DNA of 64,000 nt, taken from positions 1 to 64,000 of the forward strand of contig NZ_JANRHG010000014.1 in assembly GCF_024733845.1 (NCBI RefSeq), in the 5' to 3' direction. The notes below the pieces were generated by a model. The model saw nothing but the letters and a program-made list of their open reading frames with translations. It made no database searches and was not told the DNA's origin. How positions within the stretch are numbered: position 1 is the first letter of the stretch; each line of letters begins with the position of its first letter. This document shows, in pieces, positions 1 through 9,139 of the stretch. Origin of the DNA: Neomoorella sulfitireducens (GTDB lineage Bacteria; Bacillota; DSM-521; Neomoorellales; Neomoorellaceae). The position numbers and the translations under genes are program-made.

Positions 1-15
1 CTATCGTTTCTGTAT

Positions 16-41
16 AAAAAGCCTTGTTGATTGGCTTTTTA
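16..41 (+). terminator. Intrinsic terminator of an off-window gene
   Basis: AAAAAGCC and GGCTTTTT form a short stem around a 9-base loop and end in a T-run. No gene in the window ends here, so it probably closes a plus-strand gene lying before base 1. Confidence 0.5.
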
Positions 42-111
42 GCCCGGCTGGTCTAAATTAGACAAAGATAAAGGCTTACGGCATAAAAGCTGGGATAGAA
101 TATATTCCTGG

Positions 112-122
112 TATGATATAAT
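112..122 (+). promoter_or_regulatory. Extended -10 promoter of the MNT-HEPN pair
   Basis: TGATATAAT matches an extended -10 element (TGnTATAAT), with TATAAT at 117-122. No good -35 is visible 17 bases upstream. It lies about 55 bases before the TTG start of the nucleotidyltransferase gene. Confidence 0.45.
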
Positions 123-177
123 TTATACATGGATGGCTTTAAGAGATAATCACTAGAGCTATCGGGGGTGAAGAGCG

Positions 178-522
178 TTGCCTCTACTCAGGGAATTACG
201 GCTATCTGCAGCTCAGAAACAAGCGCTTTCCCGGTTAAAAAAAGAATTGACAGAACGCTATCCGGTCACCAAAACCATGATTTTCGGATCAGTGGCCAGG
301 GGAACAGCAGAAAAAGAATCCGACCTGGATGTCCTGGTTCTCACGAAGCGGCCTATGCGGCACAGGGAAAAGCACGAAATTTACGCTGTAGTCACAAAGA
401 TTAACCTGGCTTATGACTGCAATATCAGCGCCCTGATTGTTGATGAGCGTTCCTGGGAAACCGGCCTTTATTCCCTTTTACCTATAAAGGAAGAAGTGAA
501 CCGGGATGGGGTGGCGTTCTAG
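178..522 (+). CDS. MNT-type nucleotidyltransferase (antitoxin-like)
   Basis: Small nucleotidyltransferase of the MNT family (114 residues). The motif GSVARG followed by SDLDVLV gives the two metal-binding aspartates of the polymerase-beta fold, and a third acidic residue lies in the ALIVDE strand. In MNT-HEPN modules of this type the nucleotidyltransferase acts as antitoxin by adding AMP to the HEPN partner. The start is TTG at 178 behind a GGGGGTG ribosome site. It ends directly against the HEPN start at 523 (TAG then ATG), so the two are translationally coupled. Function is by family and context. Confidence 0.82.
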   Translation: MPLLRELRLSAAQKQALSRLKKELTERYPVTKTMIFGSVARGTAEKESDLDVLVLTKRPMRHREKHEIYAVVTKINLAYDCNISALIVDERSWETGLYSLLPIKEEVNRDGVAF

Positions 523-930
523 ATGCAGGAAAACCGGGAAACACTGGCCAAATACTGGATGGATAAAGCCAGGCGCAGTTTAAATACGGCCCGGCGCGAG
601 TTCGAAGAGAAAAATTATGATTTTTGCGCCAACCGTTTGTACTACGCCGCCTTTTATGCAGTAAGCGCTGTATTAATGCTGCAGGGCAAGTATTATAAAA
701 AACACAGCGGCGTTAGGGCGGCGCTTCACCGTGATCTGGTTAAACCCGGGATCATACCCGAAGAATATGGCACGTTATACGACGCTTTGCTCCGGGACCG
801 TGAAGAGATAGATTACATAGCTTTCGTTGAGCCTGACCCGGAGGTAATAAAAGAAGAAATCACTAAGGTTGAGGAATTACTAAACATCCTTGCCGATATT
901 ATGGTAACTATAAAGGGCAAGGATCAATAA
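523..930 (+). CDS. HEPN domain protein (toxin-like partner of MNT)
   Basis: A 135-residue all-helical HEPN-domain protein. The segments NRLYYAAFYAV and HSGVRAALHRDLV are typical of the PF05168 type. Toxic HEPN RNases carry an R-x4-6-H motif; here the corresponding region reads RDREEIDY with no histidine. It may therefore be a non-RNase HEPN that only forms a complex with the MNT protein. It is coupled to the MNT gene and transcribed towards the BREX operon. Whether it is a toxin at all is inference. Confidence 0.75.
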   Translation: MQENRETLAKYWMDKARRSLNTARREFEEKNYDFCANRLYYAAFYAVSAVLMLQGKYYKKHSGVRAALHRDLVKPGIIPEEYGTLYDALLRDREEIDYIAFVEPDPEVIKEEITKVEELLNILADIMVTIKGKDQ

Positions 931-1016
931 AGCAAATGAGTGATAAAAAGAGCGTCTTTATATAGCAGGGTGACGTGCCAGGGATATATAGCTATATATA
1001 GCTTTTATGGCCAGGC

Positions 1017-1652
1017 CTATCTCCTTAAACGCTCTAGTTCTTCCCGGCCACGGGATGTTATTTCCCATATACCACGTGGTGAATCAGAGGCCAATAACCC
1101 CTCTTCTTTCATTTTATATCGACACCAGTTGGCATTTTTATGCCAGCGGATGTCTTTACCACTGGGAATGGGTTCGAGATCACTTGCCAAAAGTTGATCT
1201 TTGACCTTTTCATATACTAATTCGAGCACCTTTTTTCCGGGAGCTTCCCCACCCAGTTCGACTAGCGCTTCGAGAATTGGCAGACGATAAAATGCCTCCG
1301 GGGTCGTTTCTGCCCCTCTTTCCCCTGCTGGGAAAGGTGGGGGTAATTCTGGCGTATGAGGTGAAATATTAGCCCCGGCGACTTTTTTACTAAAAAGTAC
1401 ATCCCATTCCTGCCGTAATTTTTGGGCCGTTTTAAGGAAACCGCTGACCCTAATAATTTGCTCTCTTATTTCTTCAACTACTTTATAATCGCCAACATAG
1501 GCAGCTTGTCCCAATTTCCTGGGAAGAATATCCAGAATAAGTACATTAATATAGTTTTCTATTTCCTCGAGGAGAAGCTTTACATTAGACATAACATTAT
1601 TATACTGTTCATCATTATGATACTGTTCCTCAGACACCGGGCATGCCTCCAT
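1017..1652 (-). CDS. Small winged-helix protein after brxL (Mrr-N-like)
   Basis: Unrecognised 211-residue protein. The first 90 residues look helical, and a proline-rich linker follows around residues 100-112. The last 95 residues read like the winged-helix domain at the N-terminus of Mrr restriction proteins: a helix around LPILEALVELGG, then NANWCRYKMKEEGLL, a GIWEIT wing strand and SRGREELERL. No nuclease motif is visible. It starts 4 bases after the brxL stop, so it is probably the last gene of the BREX operon. A DNA-binding accessory role is inference. Confidence 0.6.
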   Translation of the reverse strand: MEACPVSEEQYHNDEQYNNVMSNVKLLLEEIENYINVLILDILPRKLGQAAYVGDYKVVEEIREQIIRVSGFLKTAQKLRQEWDVLFSKKVAGANISPHTPELPPPFPAGERGAETTPEAFYRLPILEALVELGGEAPGKKVLELVYEKVKDQLLASDLEPIPSGKDIRWHKNANWCRYKMKEEGLLASDSPRGIWEITSRGREELERLRR

Positions 1653-1656
1653 TTAT

Positions 1657-3120
1657 CTAACCTTTGATGCACTTTATGTCTGGTATGTTTTCCTGGTATT
1701 CCTGGTCCATTATATGAAGCTGTTTCCTGATAATGGCACGCATTTTGCAGGCAGGTTTCAGACAGTATTCTTCAAAATCGCTGGTTTCGACCTCTTTTAA
1801 TAAAAGCACATGAGGGAATAAAAGCTTTAAAAAACCGGTAGCCAGCCTTTTTATAGCCTCACTATCCCTGGTATCAGCCCCTTTGGGTACTTCCAATAAA
1901 TCATCAACTACGGCGCGGTACCGAATATCATCCCGCAAAGCATGAAGTATCTCTGAAAAGTATTCAACATTAAGCCCCCACCCCTCGGCTTTCATATTTT
2001 CGCGCATACGAGGGATATGCCAGCCTTTGATAAAGCCATGGAAACGGTCAATTAACGCAGATTCCTGAAATACTTGCGGCAGCTCGCGGAACATATTTTT
2101 ATTTTCGTTCATAATTCCCTCGCTAATATTCCCCAGTAAAATGACACCAGCATCTCCTACATCACGGTGATCGCCGACCCTGTATTCACCGCTTTCTAAA
2201 TATCCTTTCAATGCACCTCGTACTTCTTCCTCATCAGGAAAGCTAATACTCTGGATTTCATCTAAGGCGACATAATCATAGCGACTGACCAGGCCTACAG
2301 TACGACGGCTAATATCATAAAATAACCGCGCCCGACTTATGCTACCACCGCTTACCAGCCAGCCATATTTACTTATTTGAGAGAAAAGATAAGATTTACC
2401 TGTCCCCTTGGGAGCTAGCTCGATCAGATTTACCCTTTTTTCTACAAAAGGGAGTAACCGGCTGAGCATAATAAGTTTCTCCTGGAAATTAAGAAAACCT
2501 AAAGGGTTATAATCAATGGCCATTAGTATCAAATCTATCCACTCAGTAATATCAAATTCCTTCCTTGCTTCCTGGTAAAATTCAAGATCGACTTTGTAAG
2601 GCCGGAAAGGTTTAAAATCAACCATAAATACCCTGCCTTCTTCACCTCGCCCGGCTAATCCTTCCCGCCTCCATTCCAGTTCCACAATGCCCCATGTTTC
2701 CGTTGATGATAAAAGTGACTCCTTTTCTTCCCTTAAGACTCGATCGGTAATGATTGCTTCATATTTTCTGCTGGGAAATCCAAAATCTGGAAAACTGAAT
2801 AATCCTTCGCCGGTTTTTACATCAAGCTCTACCCTAACCTTGGCCAAAAACCGAACCCTGCTGCCATCTTTAATCATGTCATTCTTTAATAATTCCCATT
2901 GATCACGGCGAGGTAAATACTGCTTTATATATTCATTAACTTCATCCATGTTTACATTTCCTTCTGAATCAGCAAAACGCATTACCAGCCAATCACGTAA
3001 AAAAGAAGGTATACCCAGCGATAAAAAGAACTTATTCCTCTGGGCACTTTTATACACCACTATATCACTGAATATGTCCTTTAACTTTTTGACAAAGTTA
3101 TTATTAATATCTTCTACCAA
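1657..3120 (-). CDS. brxL: BrxL, BREX AAA+ ATPase (short form)
   Basis: BrxL-family protein of 487 residues. The AAA+ core has Walker A PKGTGKS (237-243), Walker B VALDE (284-288) and a sensor strand VILLGN (326-331). Known BrxL proteins form a ring ATPase on DNA; the long form (about 680 residues) adds a C-terminal Lon-protease-like domain. That domain is absent here and the protein ends after the helical lid, which fits the shorter BrxL family rather than obvious truncation. It starts at TTG 3120, and its ribosome site GAGGTGA spans the pglZ stop codon, indicating translational coupling. Confidence 0.82.
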   Translation of the reverse strand: MVEDINNNFVKKLKDIFSDIVVYKSAQRNKFFLSLGIPSFLRDWLVMRFADSEGNVNMDEVNEYIKQYLPRRDQWELLKNDMIKDGSRVRFLAKVRVELDVKTGEGLFSFPDFGFPSRKYEAIITDRVLREEKESLLSSTETWGIVELEWRREGLAGRGEEGRVFMVDFKPFRPYKVDLEFYQEARKEFDITEWIDLILMAIDYNPLGFLNFQEKLIMLSRLLPFVEKRVNLIELAPKGTGKSYLFSQISKYGWLVSGGSISRARLFYDISRRTVGLVSRYDYVALDEIQSISFPDEEEVRGALKGYLESGEYRVGDHRDVGDAGVILLGNISEGIMNENKNMFRELPQVFQESALIDRFHGFIKGWHIPRMRENMKAEGWGLNVEYFSEILHALRDDIRYRAVVDDLLEVPKGADTRDSEAIKRLATGFLKLLFPHVLLLKEVETSDFEEYCLKPACKMRAIIRKQLHIMDQEYQENIPDIKCIKG

Positions 3121-3133
3121 TGTTCAGTTCACC

Positions 3134-5404
3134 TCACAATCCCATATTTTCGTCTAGCATCAGGCCCTTGATGACCTTAAACCTTATCTCACCCAGGACA
3201 CCATCCTCATATTCCAAAGCAGCCCTGTGTTCTCCTGTTTTTAAATTCTTGATGGAAATTGACCAGTTACCCGTCACTGTCTGGTTTCCCAAGAAATACA
3301 TACCTGCAACTTTCAATTTTAAAATTCTAATTGGTTCTGATACCGTAACGATCATTTGTCCCTCACCATAGACATTAAGTTTTATAACCGGAGTCACCAG
3401 CTCAAACCCTGGTAATTGTGAAGTTTCTTTAGCTTTCCATATTCTAATTAACGGCACCAGGCATTCTTCCAGGGTGGCTCCCCCGTGTACTTCGCCTATA
3501 GCACCCCTGCCACCCTTAAATTTTTCATGAACAGCAGTAATAAGATTGCCATTTTCTACAATCGTAGTGCTGGGGTATTCAGTATCAGTATTACTACTAT
3601 CTTTTAATTCCGCATAGCGGCCCCACCTATGTACTCTGGCGTCCTCCGGTATCTGAGAGCTGCCACCATAATAAGCAAACCTGGTAAGACCATGATCCGC
3701 AGTAATAATAACTTCTGTATACTGCCTTAAAAGCTGTACTGCCCTTTCGACCATGTTCTTAATTATATCTATTTCTTCGCTTAAAAAGCGCGGGAAACGA
3801 TAGTTATATTTATGGGCGAGATCATCAAGTCGCCGTTCTACATCTTCTTCTTTTTCCCATCCTTTATTTAATTCTGTTGTAGTAGGAAGATAGGCCCTGG
3901 AAATGAAAACCTCTATTTTTACATTATCATAACGGTTATTTATTAAACCCCTGATCAGCCCGCACCATTCCAGGCCCATGCCGTCAACCCAGATCGTCTT
4001 TATGTCATCTTTACTGTATTTTTCCAGTAGACTACCCTGGGTGGCAAGAGACCATATTTTTTTCTCTTCAGCTGCCTTCCTTGCCATGTCCAAAAGCTCC
4101 GCCAGTGGTTTATCAAGTACTCGCGAAGTTACATAATGCCGGAAATAGGTGCTGATAAAATCGTCTTCAAACTGGCAGGGTGTCAGATAATAAGATAGCT
4201 CCGGATATGCGATCTCCAGGAAAGGCCACCAGGACTCTTTTGCTATGCCCTTTTGTATTAAATCCTGTACGACCAGAATTACATTTTCCTTTTCCTGCGT
4301 AGTTAATCCTGTTAAGGCTTTTATTTTTTCCAGGGGATCATTTAATGCATGGAAAGCCAGCCAGAAAGAGGAGGGCATTTCTTTTAATCTTAATCCTTCC
4401 AGGAGTGCCTTCCGTTCTTTGAGCAAATTTTCCTCTAATTTATATTTGAACACGCCGTTGGCAATGTTTTCTTCTATATGGCTGACACTGGTACTATCCT
4501 TTAAGGCCAGGTGCAAATATGTTCCTGGCGGTGCTTCAAGTTTGCTCCATAACCACAAAAGCCACTTTTCATTAGCCTCGAAGGTTTCCCAACGAGAATA
4601 CAACTGCCAGGGATCAAATTTATTAACATTAAAAATACTGGCTGCAAGTTTACTAAATTCCTCTTGCTCTTCCCTTTCCTCGATCAGCCATCGCCACTGA
4701 TTGTCCTCCCCCCACTCTAGGCAAGCATCTGTTATACCCGACAAATTTCCCCTGGCAAACTCGAAAGCGTTTTTATAAATCCTAACTTCAAAATTGCCTA
4801 TTATACTGTTTAAATACGGGGCAAGCTGAGAAACCAGGTAGATATCGTCCCGACCACCTTTCTCCCAAACCTGCAAATATCTTTTGATGCCGGCAACAAT
4901 CTTTCCGGCCTCACTCTTTAAACGAAAGGGAGCCGCCCGAACTTTAACCGCGCCTTCCCCCTTTAATACCCAGGCCGCCGGCAATAAACCCTGGCGGTAA
5001 CGATCGATTTTTTCCATTTCATTGACGAAGATATCTTCAATCTCTAACAGGGGGATATAAACCCTGCTTTGACCAACATTTTCCAGGACTGCCAGCTCCC
5101 TTAAGATGGAACTTGAAGATGGTATTAAACGCAAACATTCAGACAAGGGTAAAATAAGGATTTTCTTTTTACCATTATCCTTTAGCTCTCTGATTAAAGA
5201 AGGTAAATAAGGAAACACATCCTGATCCTTGCAGAAAAAAGATAGCTCCAGGGTGGCATCTACTTCCAGCTTTAACCTGTCGATAATATCTTTCCAGGCG
5301 CTTAAACCTTTAACCAAGATAAAACGTACCGGGAAACGGGCTGGTTCCCGGACCTCATAACGTAAAACCCTGATGAGATCATCAACATTAGTAAACACAG
5401 CCAT
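3134..5404 (-). CDS. pglZ: PglZ, BREX alkaline-phosphatase-like protein
   Basis: PglZ-domain protein of 756 residues, the most diagnostic BREX component. The alkaline-phosphatase fold is marked by IWVDGMG (metal-ligand D474), ITADHG (D570, H571) and the C-terminal HGG at 640-642. The N-terminal 400 residues are the variable PglZ region. ATG start behind an AGGGGTGA site, 24 bases after brxC. The motifs are intact, so this gene looks functional even though its upstream partners appear damaged. Its biochemical role in BREX is not settled; by fold it is a metal-dependent phosphatase or nuclease. Confidence 0.88.
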   Translation of the reverse strand: MAVFTNVDDLIRVLRYEVREPARFPVRFILVKGLSAWKDIIDRLKLEVDATLELSFFCKDQDVFPYLPSLIRELKDNGKKKILILPLSECLRLIPSSSSILRELAVLENVGQSRVYIPLLEIEDIFVNEMEKIDRYRQGLLPAAWVLKGEGAVKVRAAPFRLKSEAGKIVAGIKRYLQVWEKGGRDDIYLVSQLAPYLNSIIGNFEVRIYKNAFEFARGNLSGITDACLEWGEDNQWRWLIEEREEQEEFSKLAASIFNVNKFDPWQLYSRWETFEANEKWLLWLWSKLEAPPGTYLHLALKDSTSVSHIEENIANGVFKYKLEENLLKERKALLEGLRLKEMPSSFWLAFHALNDPLEKIKALTGLTTQEKENVILVVQDLIQKGIAKESWWPFLEIAYPELSYYLTPCQFEDDFISTYFRHYVTSRVLDKPLAELLDMARKAAEEKKIWSLATQGSLLEKYSKDDIKTIWVDGMGLEWCGLIRGLINNRYDNVKIEVFISRAYLPTTTELNKGWEKEEDVERRLDDLAHKYNYRFPRFLSEEIDIIKNMVERAVQLLRQYTEVIITADHGLTRFAYYGGSSQIPEDARVHRWGRYAELKDSSNTDTEYPSTTIVENGNLITAVHEKFKGGRGAIGEVHGGATLEECLVPLIRIWKAKETSQLPGFELVTPVIKLNVYGEGQMIVTVSEPIRILKLKVAGMYFLGNQTVTGNWSISIKNLKTGEHRAALEYEDGVLGEIRFKVIKGLMLDENMGL

Positions 5405-5428
5405 ATTCTCACCCCTTTTTTGAATACT

Positions 5429-8400
5429 TTATGGCTGTAGTAAAAGATTGCCTACCAGGGGATCCTGAGCCAATTTTTTTAGCAACCCTTTAACCCGCTC
5501 CTCAGGCATAGCCTCAATCTTTGTCAGAACATATCTATAAGCCTTATGCTGGTAATAATTCTCCATCCAATTCCTGACAGCATTCTTAACCTCAGGAATA
5601 CGGTGAGGCCAGGATAATACCTCCTGCCCAAGGGTGCTAAACAGGTGATTCTTTAACTCCTCCACAACGCCGTCTTCTTTAAGCAATTCGTTATACTCCC
5701 CGGCTACAGCGGCTATGAATTTCCTCTTTATGAACTGGTGATCTTTTAAAACTGTCAGCCCCTCAGCATGAACTTGCAGGAATTCCAAGGCTTGCTGCAA
5801 TTCTGCTACGGGTTTTGTTTCCGCCCGATGCACCAGTTCCAGCAAGCGTCTGTAATTCTGGTCATTTAGGACCCAATAAATAGGTATTTTATTTTTCTTA
5901 CTCCAGGCATCCGGCGATTCACACCCGGTTATTTCTTCCCATTTAGCTTTCAATTCCCGGTATAGTTTACGCCTGCCCAGGGAATCAAGCTGGCTCCGGA
6001 CGGTACTAAGTATAACGTCGAGATTAGCCTGCTGCCTTAAATCCGGTAAACCATTGTAGATTTCTTCTGCCTCTTGCGGGGTTATTTCCTGGCTGGGACT
6101 ACTACGTTTAATCCAGGTCATCAGAGCTTCCTTTTGGCAATTGATAGCCTGCCGTACCTCTTCTTTTGTATCTTTAAGCTGTCGAGCCAGCTCCAGCTTG
6201 GAGTGATAACCCTTACCACGGCAGGATACCAGTTCTTTTAACTCATGAATAATTCTTTTTGCCGGTTCCGGCGCAGCTTCCTCAATAATACTCAGCGGTA
6301 ATTTACCGGCTTTTTTTAACCACTCCTGGGAAAAATAATCAACAGCCTCCTCCAGTTGTTTACTCTGAGCGGCACAAAGTTGATTTAAGGCATTAACAAG
6401 TTCCAGCTCCGCATATAATTCCGGCAGGCGTTCTTCTACTTTAGCTTTATCCCAGAGCCAGATTTCTTCGTTCATCATGAGTTTGAGCCTGTGCATCAGG
6501 GAAGGGAAATCCATCTTTAATTCTTCCATGACTCTTGGCAGGTCAGGTATTTTAGCGGCAATAAAATTATTCATCCCGGCGACAAATTTGCCTTTTTGCA
6601 GCATTTCTTTTAAAATCTGTCTCGCCTTGGTTAGGGCTCCCACCACTGCTTTCAATTGTTCCCCGCTTAAATCAGGCGTTCCTGCTGTGGAAACACTTAG
6701 GATGGCCTGCAATTCACTTATGGCGTCATTGATAGCACTATCGTTATCTGGAACGGGTGCAGGTATATATAAGAGTGACCAGATGGGGTAACCCATTTTA
6801 GTGAAATAATTGCACAGGGCTTTCCTGGCTTCTTCAGGATAGCTGGCCATTTCAGGAAGCAGGTTAAATATTTCTTGAAGGAGTTGACAGAACTGCTCCC
6901 CTTCGGGAGAAACCCTGCGAATTTCATATTCCTGGCTGCTTTTCTTCTCTTTCATTGTGTTTTCGATCAGTTCAGCCATTTTATTGGGGTTTAAAGAAAA
7001 ACAGTTGGGACCGTCGTACCAGTAATACCCCTGTACATAGTCGCGGAGTAATACCCCCATCAGGGTGATAGCGATAGGAGAAGGTAGCAGGCCGTAGGGC
7101 GGCGCCTGCAGGCGCTGCCAGATCTCACTCATGTTTACACTCTCTTTCTGCGTGAAGAAATTATCGACTTCCTGCTTAGCCCGGCTTAAAGGGTGTTCTG
7201 GGTATCTCTGAAATCCGTCGCCGCTCCAGAAACCCTGTTTCTTAAGTTCATTTACTAGCGAAGTATAAGGTTCATAAGGAGTTTTTATGCCCAAACCGAC
7301 CTCAGCGCCGACCTTGCCAAACCTTTCATCATAGAGGGTATTGACTACAGATAATTGTTCGGGACCACAGGGATATATCCTTTCCACCAGCATCCTAAAA
7401 TAGTCTTCGTAACTCGACTGAGCAGTTATCTCCATTACTTGCCCGCCAAAATAGGCCTTATGTTTTACCAGCGTTACAATAGATAACCATCTCTGGACTA
7501 AACCCTCGAGCTGCTGGCTGTAAAATTTGGCGTTCTCCATATCGCGCATATCCAGGCAGTACCTCTGGCGGGCTTTCTTATCAATCCAATCCTCCCATCT
7601 TTTTAACATAAAGGGGGCCTGGATAACTATATAAGCTGTGCGTTCTGTTTCCTTTGCCAGGGTGGCACTCAGGGTTTCAGCTTCCTGCATCTGTTCTTCT
7701 TCCTGGACCACCACCAGCACATTGCCTATTTCATAGGGTTTAAGATCCGGCTGTACCCTCGCCCGTTTGAATTTCAAATCCTTTACAGAAACGATATTCA
7801 GTACCTGCCTGCGACGGGCCGCTCCGTGAAGGGTAAAGATCTTCAATAGCTGGCTGCCTATCTCGCCATTGTTGCCAATAACCCTTTCAAAGGGTGAAGT
7901 TACCAGAACCTGTTTTTTGAAATCATCCAGTTTCCTTTCGTCAATATTTACCAGAGGAAGGGTATATTCTTCTTCCGAGCCGCTGAACAGGGAATGGATT
8001 AACTCCTTAACCCGGAGTTTATGGACAATTTCGTTAAGCCTCTCAGCCACCGGAGTAGCAGTGAAAGTAATTTCTAAATTTGTGCGCAGGGGCCGCAATA
8101 ACCGACTTCCTTCCGGCATTTGCCGCCATAAAGCGATTAGAAGCATTAACACCTTGAAAACTCTTTGTTCATCTTCATTTTCTATTTGTTCACAGCGGGA
8201 ACGATAATAGCCGATAATGTCCCGGATACGCTCCGTCAGTTCCGGGTTGTCGTCCCGAAAGAAATAATCCCACAGGATGTCGGCGGTAAACCAGTACCAT
8301 TCATGCCGGGGATAATTCTTGAGAAAGCAGTTAAACGAGTACTCGTCCTCTTCCTTTAAGAACTTGAAAAGAGTGCGCTGGCTGGAGCTAAACTGCCGGG

Positions 8401-8911
8401 TGATTGTGGCCAGCAAATATGCAGCATAAGGATGCACGGGAATTAGTCCCTTGAAATCATCCTTACGACCTTCATCACCCAGGAGACGGATGGTTGTTTT
8501 TTCTACCCGGCTCCACAGGCTTTCCTTCCTGATGTCCCATTGCCCTTGCACATCCTTTTTTACATCAATAGCATTGGCCATTAACTGGTAAGCGGTCACC
8601 GGCGCCATTTCCAAATGAAAGTTATGGAAGCGTTCTAAAAGCTTCTTGCGCGTCTGCTCATCTAGACGCTGAAAATGTTCTGGCGAGCGGTGGGTAATAA
8701 GGAAGAGATAAAAAGGAAATTCTCCTGTAGCCTGGGCCAGTTCCTGCAGGGAGGTTACCGCGACATTATGGATAAAGAAATCGGTAAATTCATCCCACAT
8801 GAAGATAATGCCCGCCAGGTTGTTCTGCTGGATGACCTCTTTTATCCAGTCTTTGACCTTCTGCGGGTTATCCATGACAGTAAAGCCCTCTTCTTCCAGA
8901 ACCCGGGCCAC
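5429..8911 (-). CDS. brxC: BrxC, BREX P-loop ATPase, N-terminally truncated
   Basis: Large BrxC/PglY-family ATPase, 1160 residues from the first GTG. Walker B is at the extreme N-terminus (GIIFMWDEF, D40-E41), followed by the usual RFHNFHLEM segment and long helical C-terminal region. Family members carry a Walker A (GxxGxGKS type) roughly 150-200 residues before Walker B. Here no such motif exists in the reading frame. The frame is open back to base 9139 with family-like coding sequence but no ATG, GTG or TTG. The GTG at 8909-8911 has only a weak GAGAGG in front. It most likely cannot make an active ATPase. Confidence 0.8.
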   Translation of the reverse strand: MARVLEEEGFTVMDNPQKVKDWIKEVIQQNNLAGIIFMWDEFTDFFIHNVAVTSLQELAQATGEFPFYLFLITHRSPEHFQRLDEQTRKKLLERFHNFHLEMAPVTAYQLMANAIDVKKDVQGQWDIRKESLWSRVEKTTIRLLGDEGRKDDFKGLIPVHPYAAYLLATITRQFSSSQRTLFKFLKEEDEYSFNCFLKNYPRHEWYWFTADILWDYFFRDDNPELTERIRDIIGYYRSRCEQIENEDEQRVFKVLMLLIALWRQMPEGSRLLRPLRTNLEITFTATPVAERLNEIVHKLRVKELIHSLFSGSEEEYTLPLVNIDERKLDDFKKQVLVTSPFERVIGNNGEIGSQLLKIFTLHGAARRRQVLNIVSVKDLKFKRARVQPDLKPYEIGNVLVVVQEEEQMQEAETLSATLAKETERTAYIVIQAPFMLKRWEDWIDKKARQRYCLDMRDMENAKFYSQQLEGLVQRWLSIVTLVKHKAYFGGQVMEITAQSSYEDYFRMLVERIYPCGPEQLSVVNTLYDERFGKVGAEVGLGIKTPYEPYTSLVNELKKQGFWSGDGFQRYPEHPLSRAKQEVDNFFTQKESVNMSEIWQRLQAPPYGLLPSPIAITLMGVLLRDYVQGYYWYDGPNCFSLNPNKMAELIENTMKEKKSSQEYEIRRVSPEGEQFCQLLQEIFNLLPEMASYPEEARKALCNYFTKMGYPIWSLLYIPAPVPDNDSAINDAISELQAILSVSTAGTPDLSGEQLKAVVGALTKARQILKEMLQKGKFVAGMNNFIAAKIPDLPRVMEELKMDFPSLMHRLKLMMNEEIWLWDKAKVEERLPELYAELELVNALNQLCAAQSKQLEEAVDYFSQEWLKKAGKLPLSIIEEAAPEPAKRIIHELKELVSCRGKGYHSKLELARQLKDTKEEVRQAINCQKEALMTWIKRSSPSQEITPQEAEEIYNGLPDLRQQANLDVILSTVRSQLDSLGRRKLYRELKAKWEEITGCESPDAWSKKNKIPIYWVLNDQNYRRLLELVHRAETKPVAELQQALEFLQVHAEGLTVLKDHQFIKRKFIAAVAGEYNELLKEDGVVEELKNHLFSTLGQEVLSWPHRIPEVKNAVRNWMENYYQHKAYRYVLTKIEAMPEERVKGLLKKLAQDPLVGNLLLQP

Positions 8912-9139
8912 CCTCTCTATGAGTTCGACGTCGACATTGCCGCCTGCCTGCAGCCTGGCTACAACTTCCTCCGGGGAAGCAAAATCCAGGAATCTTCCCC
9001 TGTGTTTGGCGAAAGCCTTGGGCCAGACAAAGGTACTTTGCGGGTCGGACAGTTTTTGTAAAATGGCTTCCTTTATGGTGAAGCCAGCTAACTTCGTATA
9101 TCCCTTTTGCCTGAGGCTATCTTTAATCGCCTCCTGAAT
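8912..9139 (-). pseudogene. brxC: 5' remnant of brxC up to the deletion junction
   Basis: This 228-base stretch is in frame with brxC and open from ATT at 9137-9139. It encodes helical sequence (IQEAIKDSLRQKGY, then FVWPKAFAKHRGRFLDF) of the kind that normally lies between Walker A and Walker B in BrxC. A TAA at 9140-9142 closes the frame upstream. No conventional start codon lies in it, although AGGAGG of the brxP tail sits just before ATT at 9128. I read it as the surviving 5' part of brxC left by a deletion. Confidence 0.65.

Noticed and set aside
960-1016. AT-rich palindrome ATATAGCTATAT between the convergent HEPN and winged-helix genes
   Set aside because: Short and without a T-run or coding context; could be chance in an A+T-rich spacer.
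1657-3120. BrxL as a truncated gene
   Set aside because: Missing Lon-like domain fits the known short BrxL family; the AAA+ core and lid are complete and the end has no frameshift sign.
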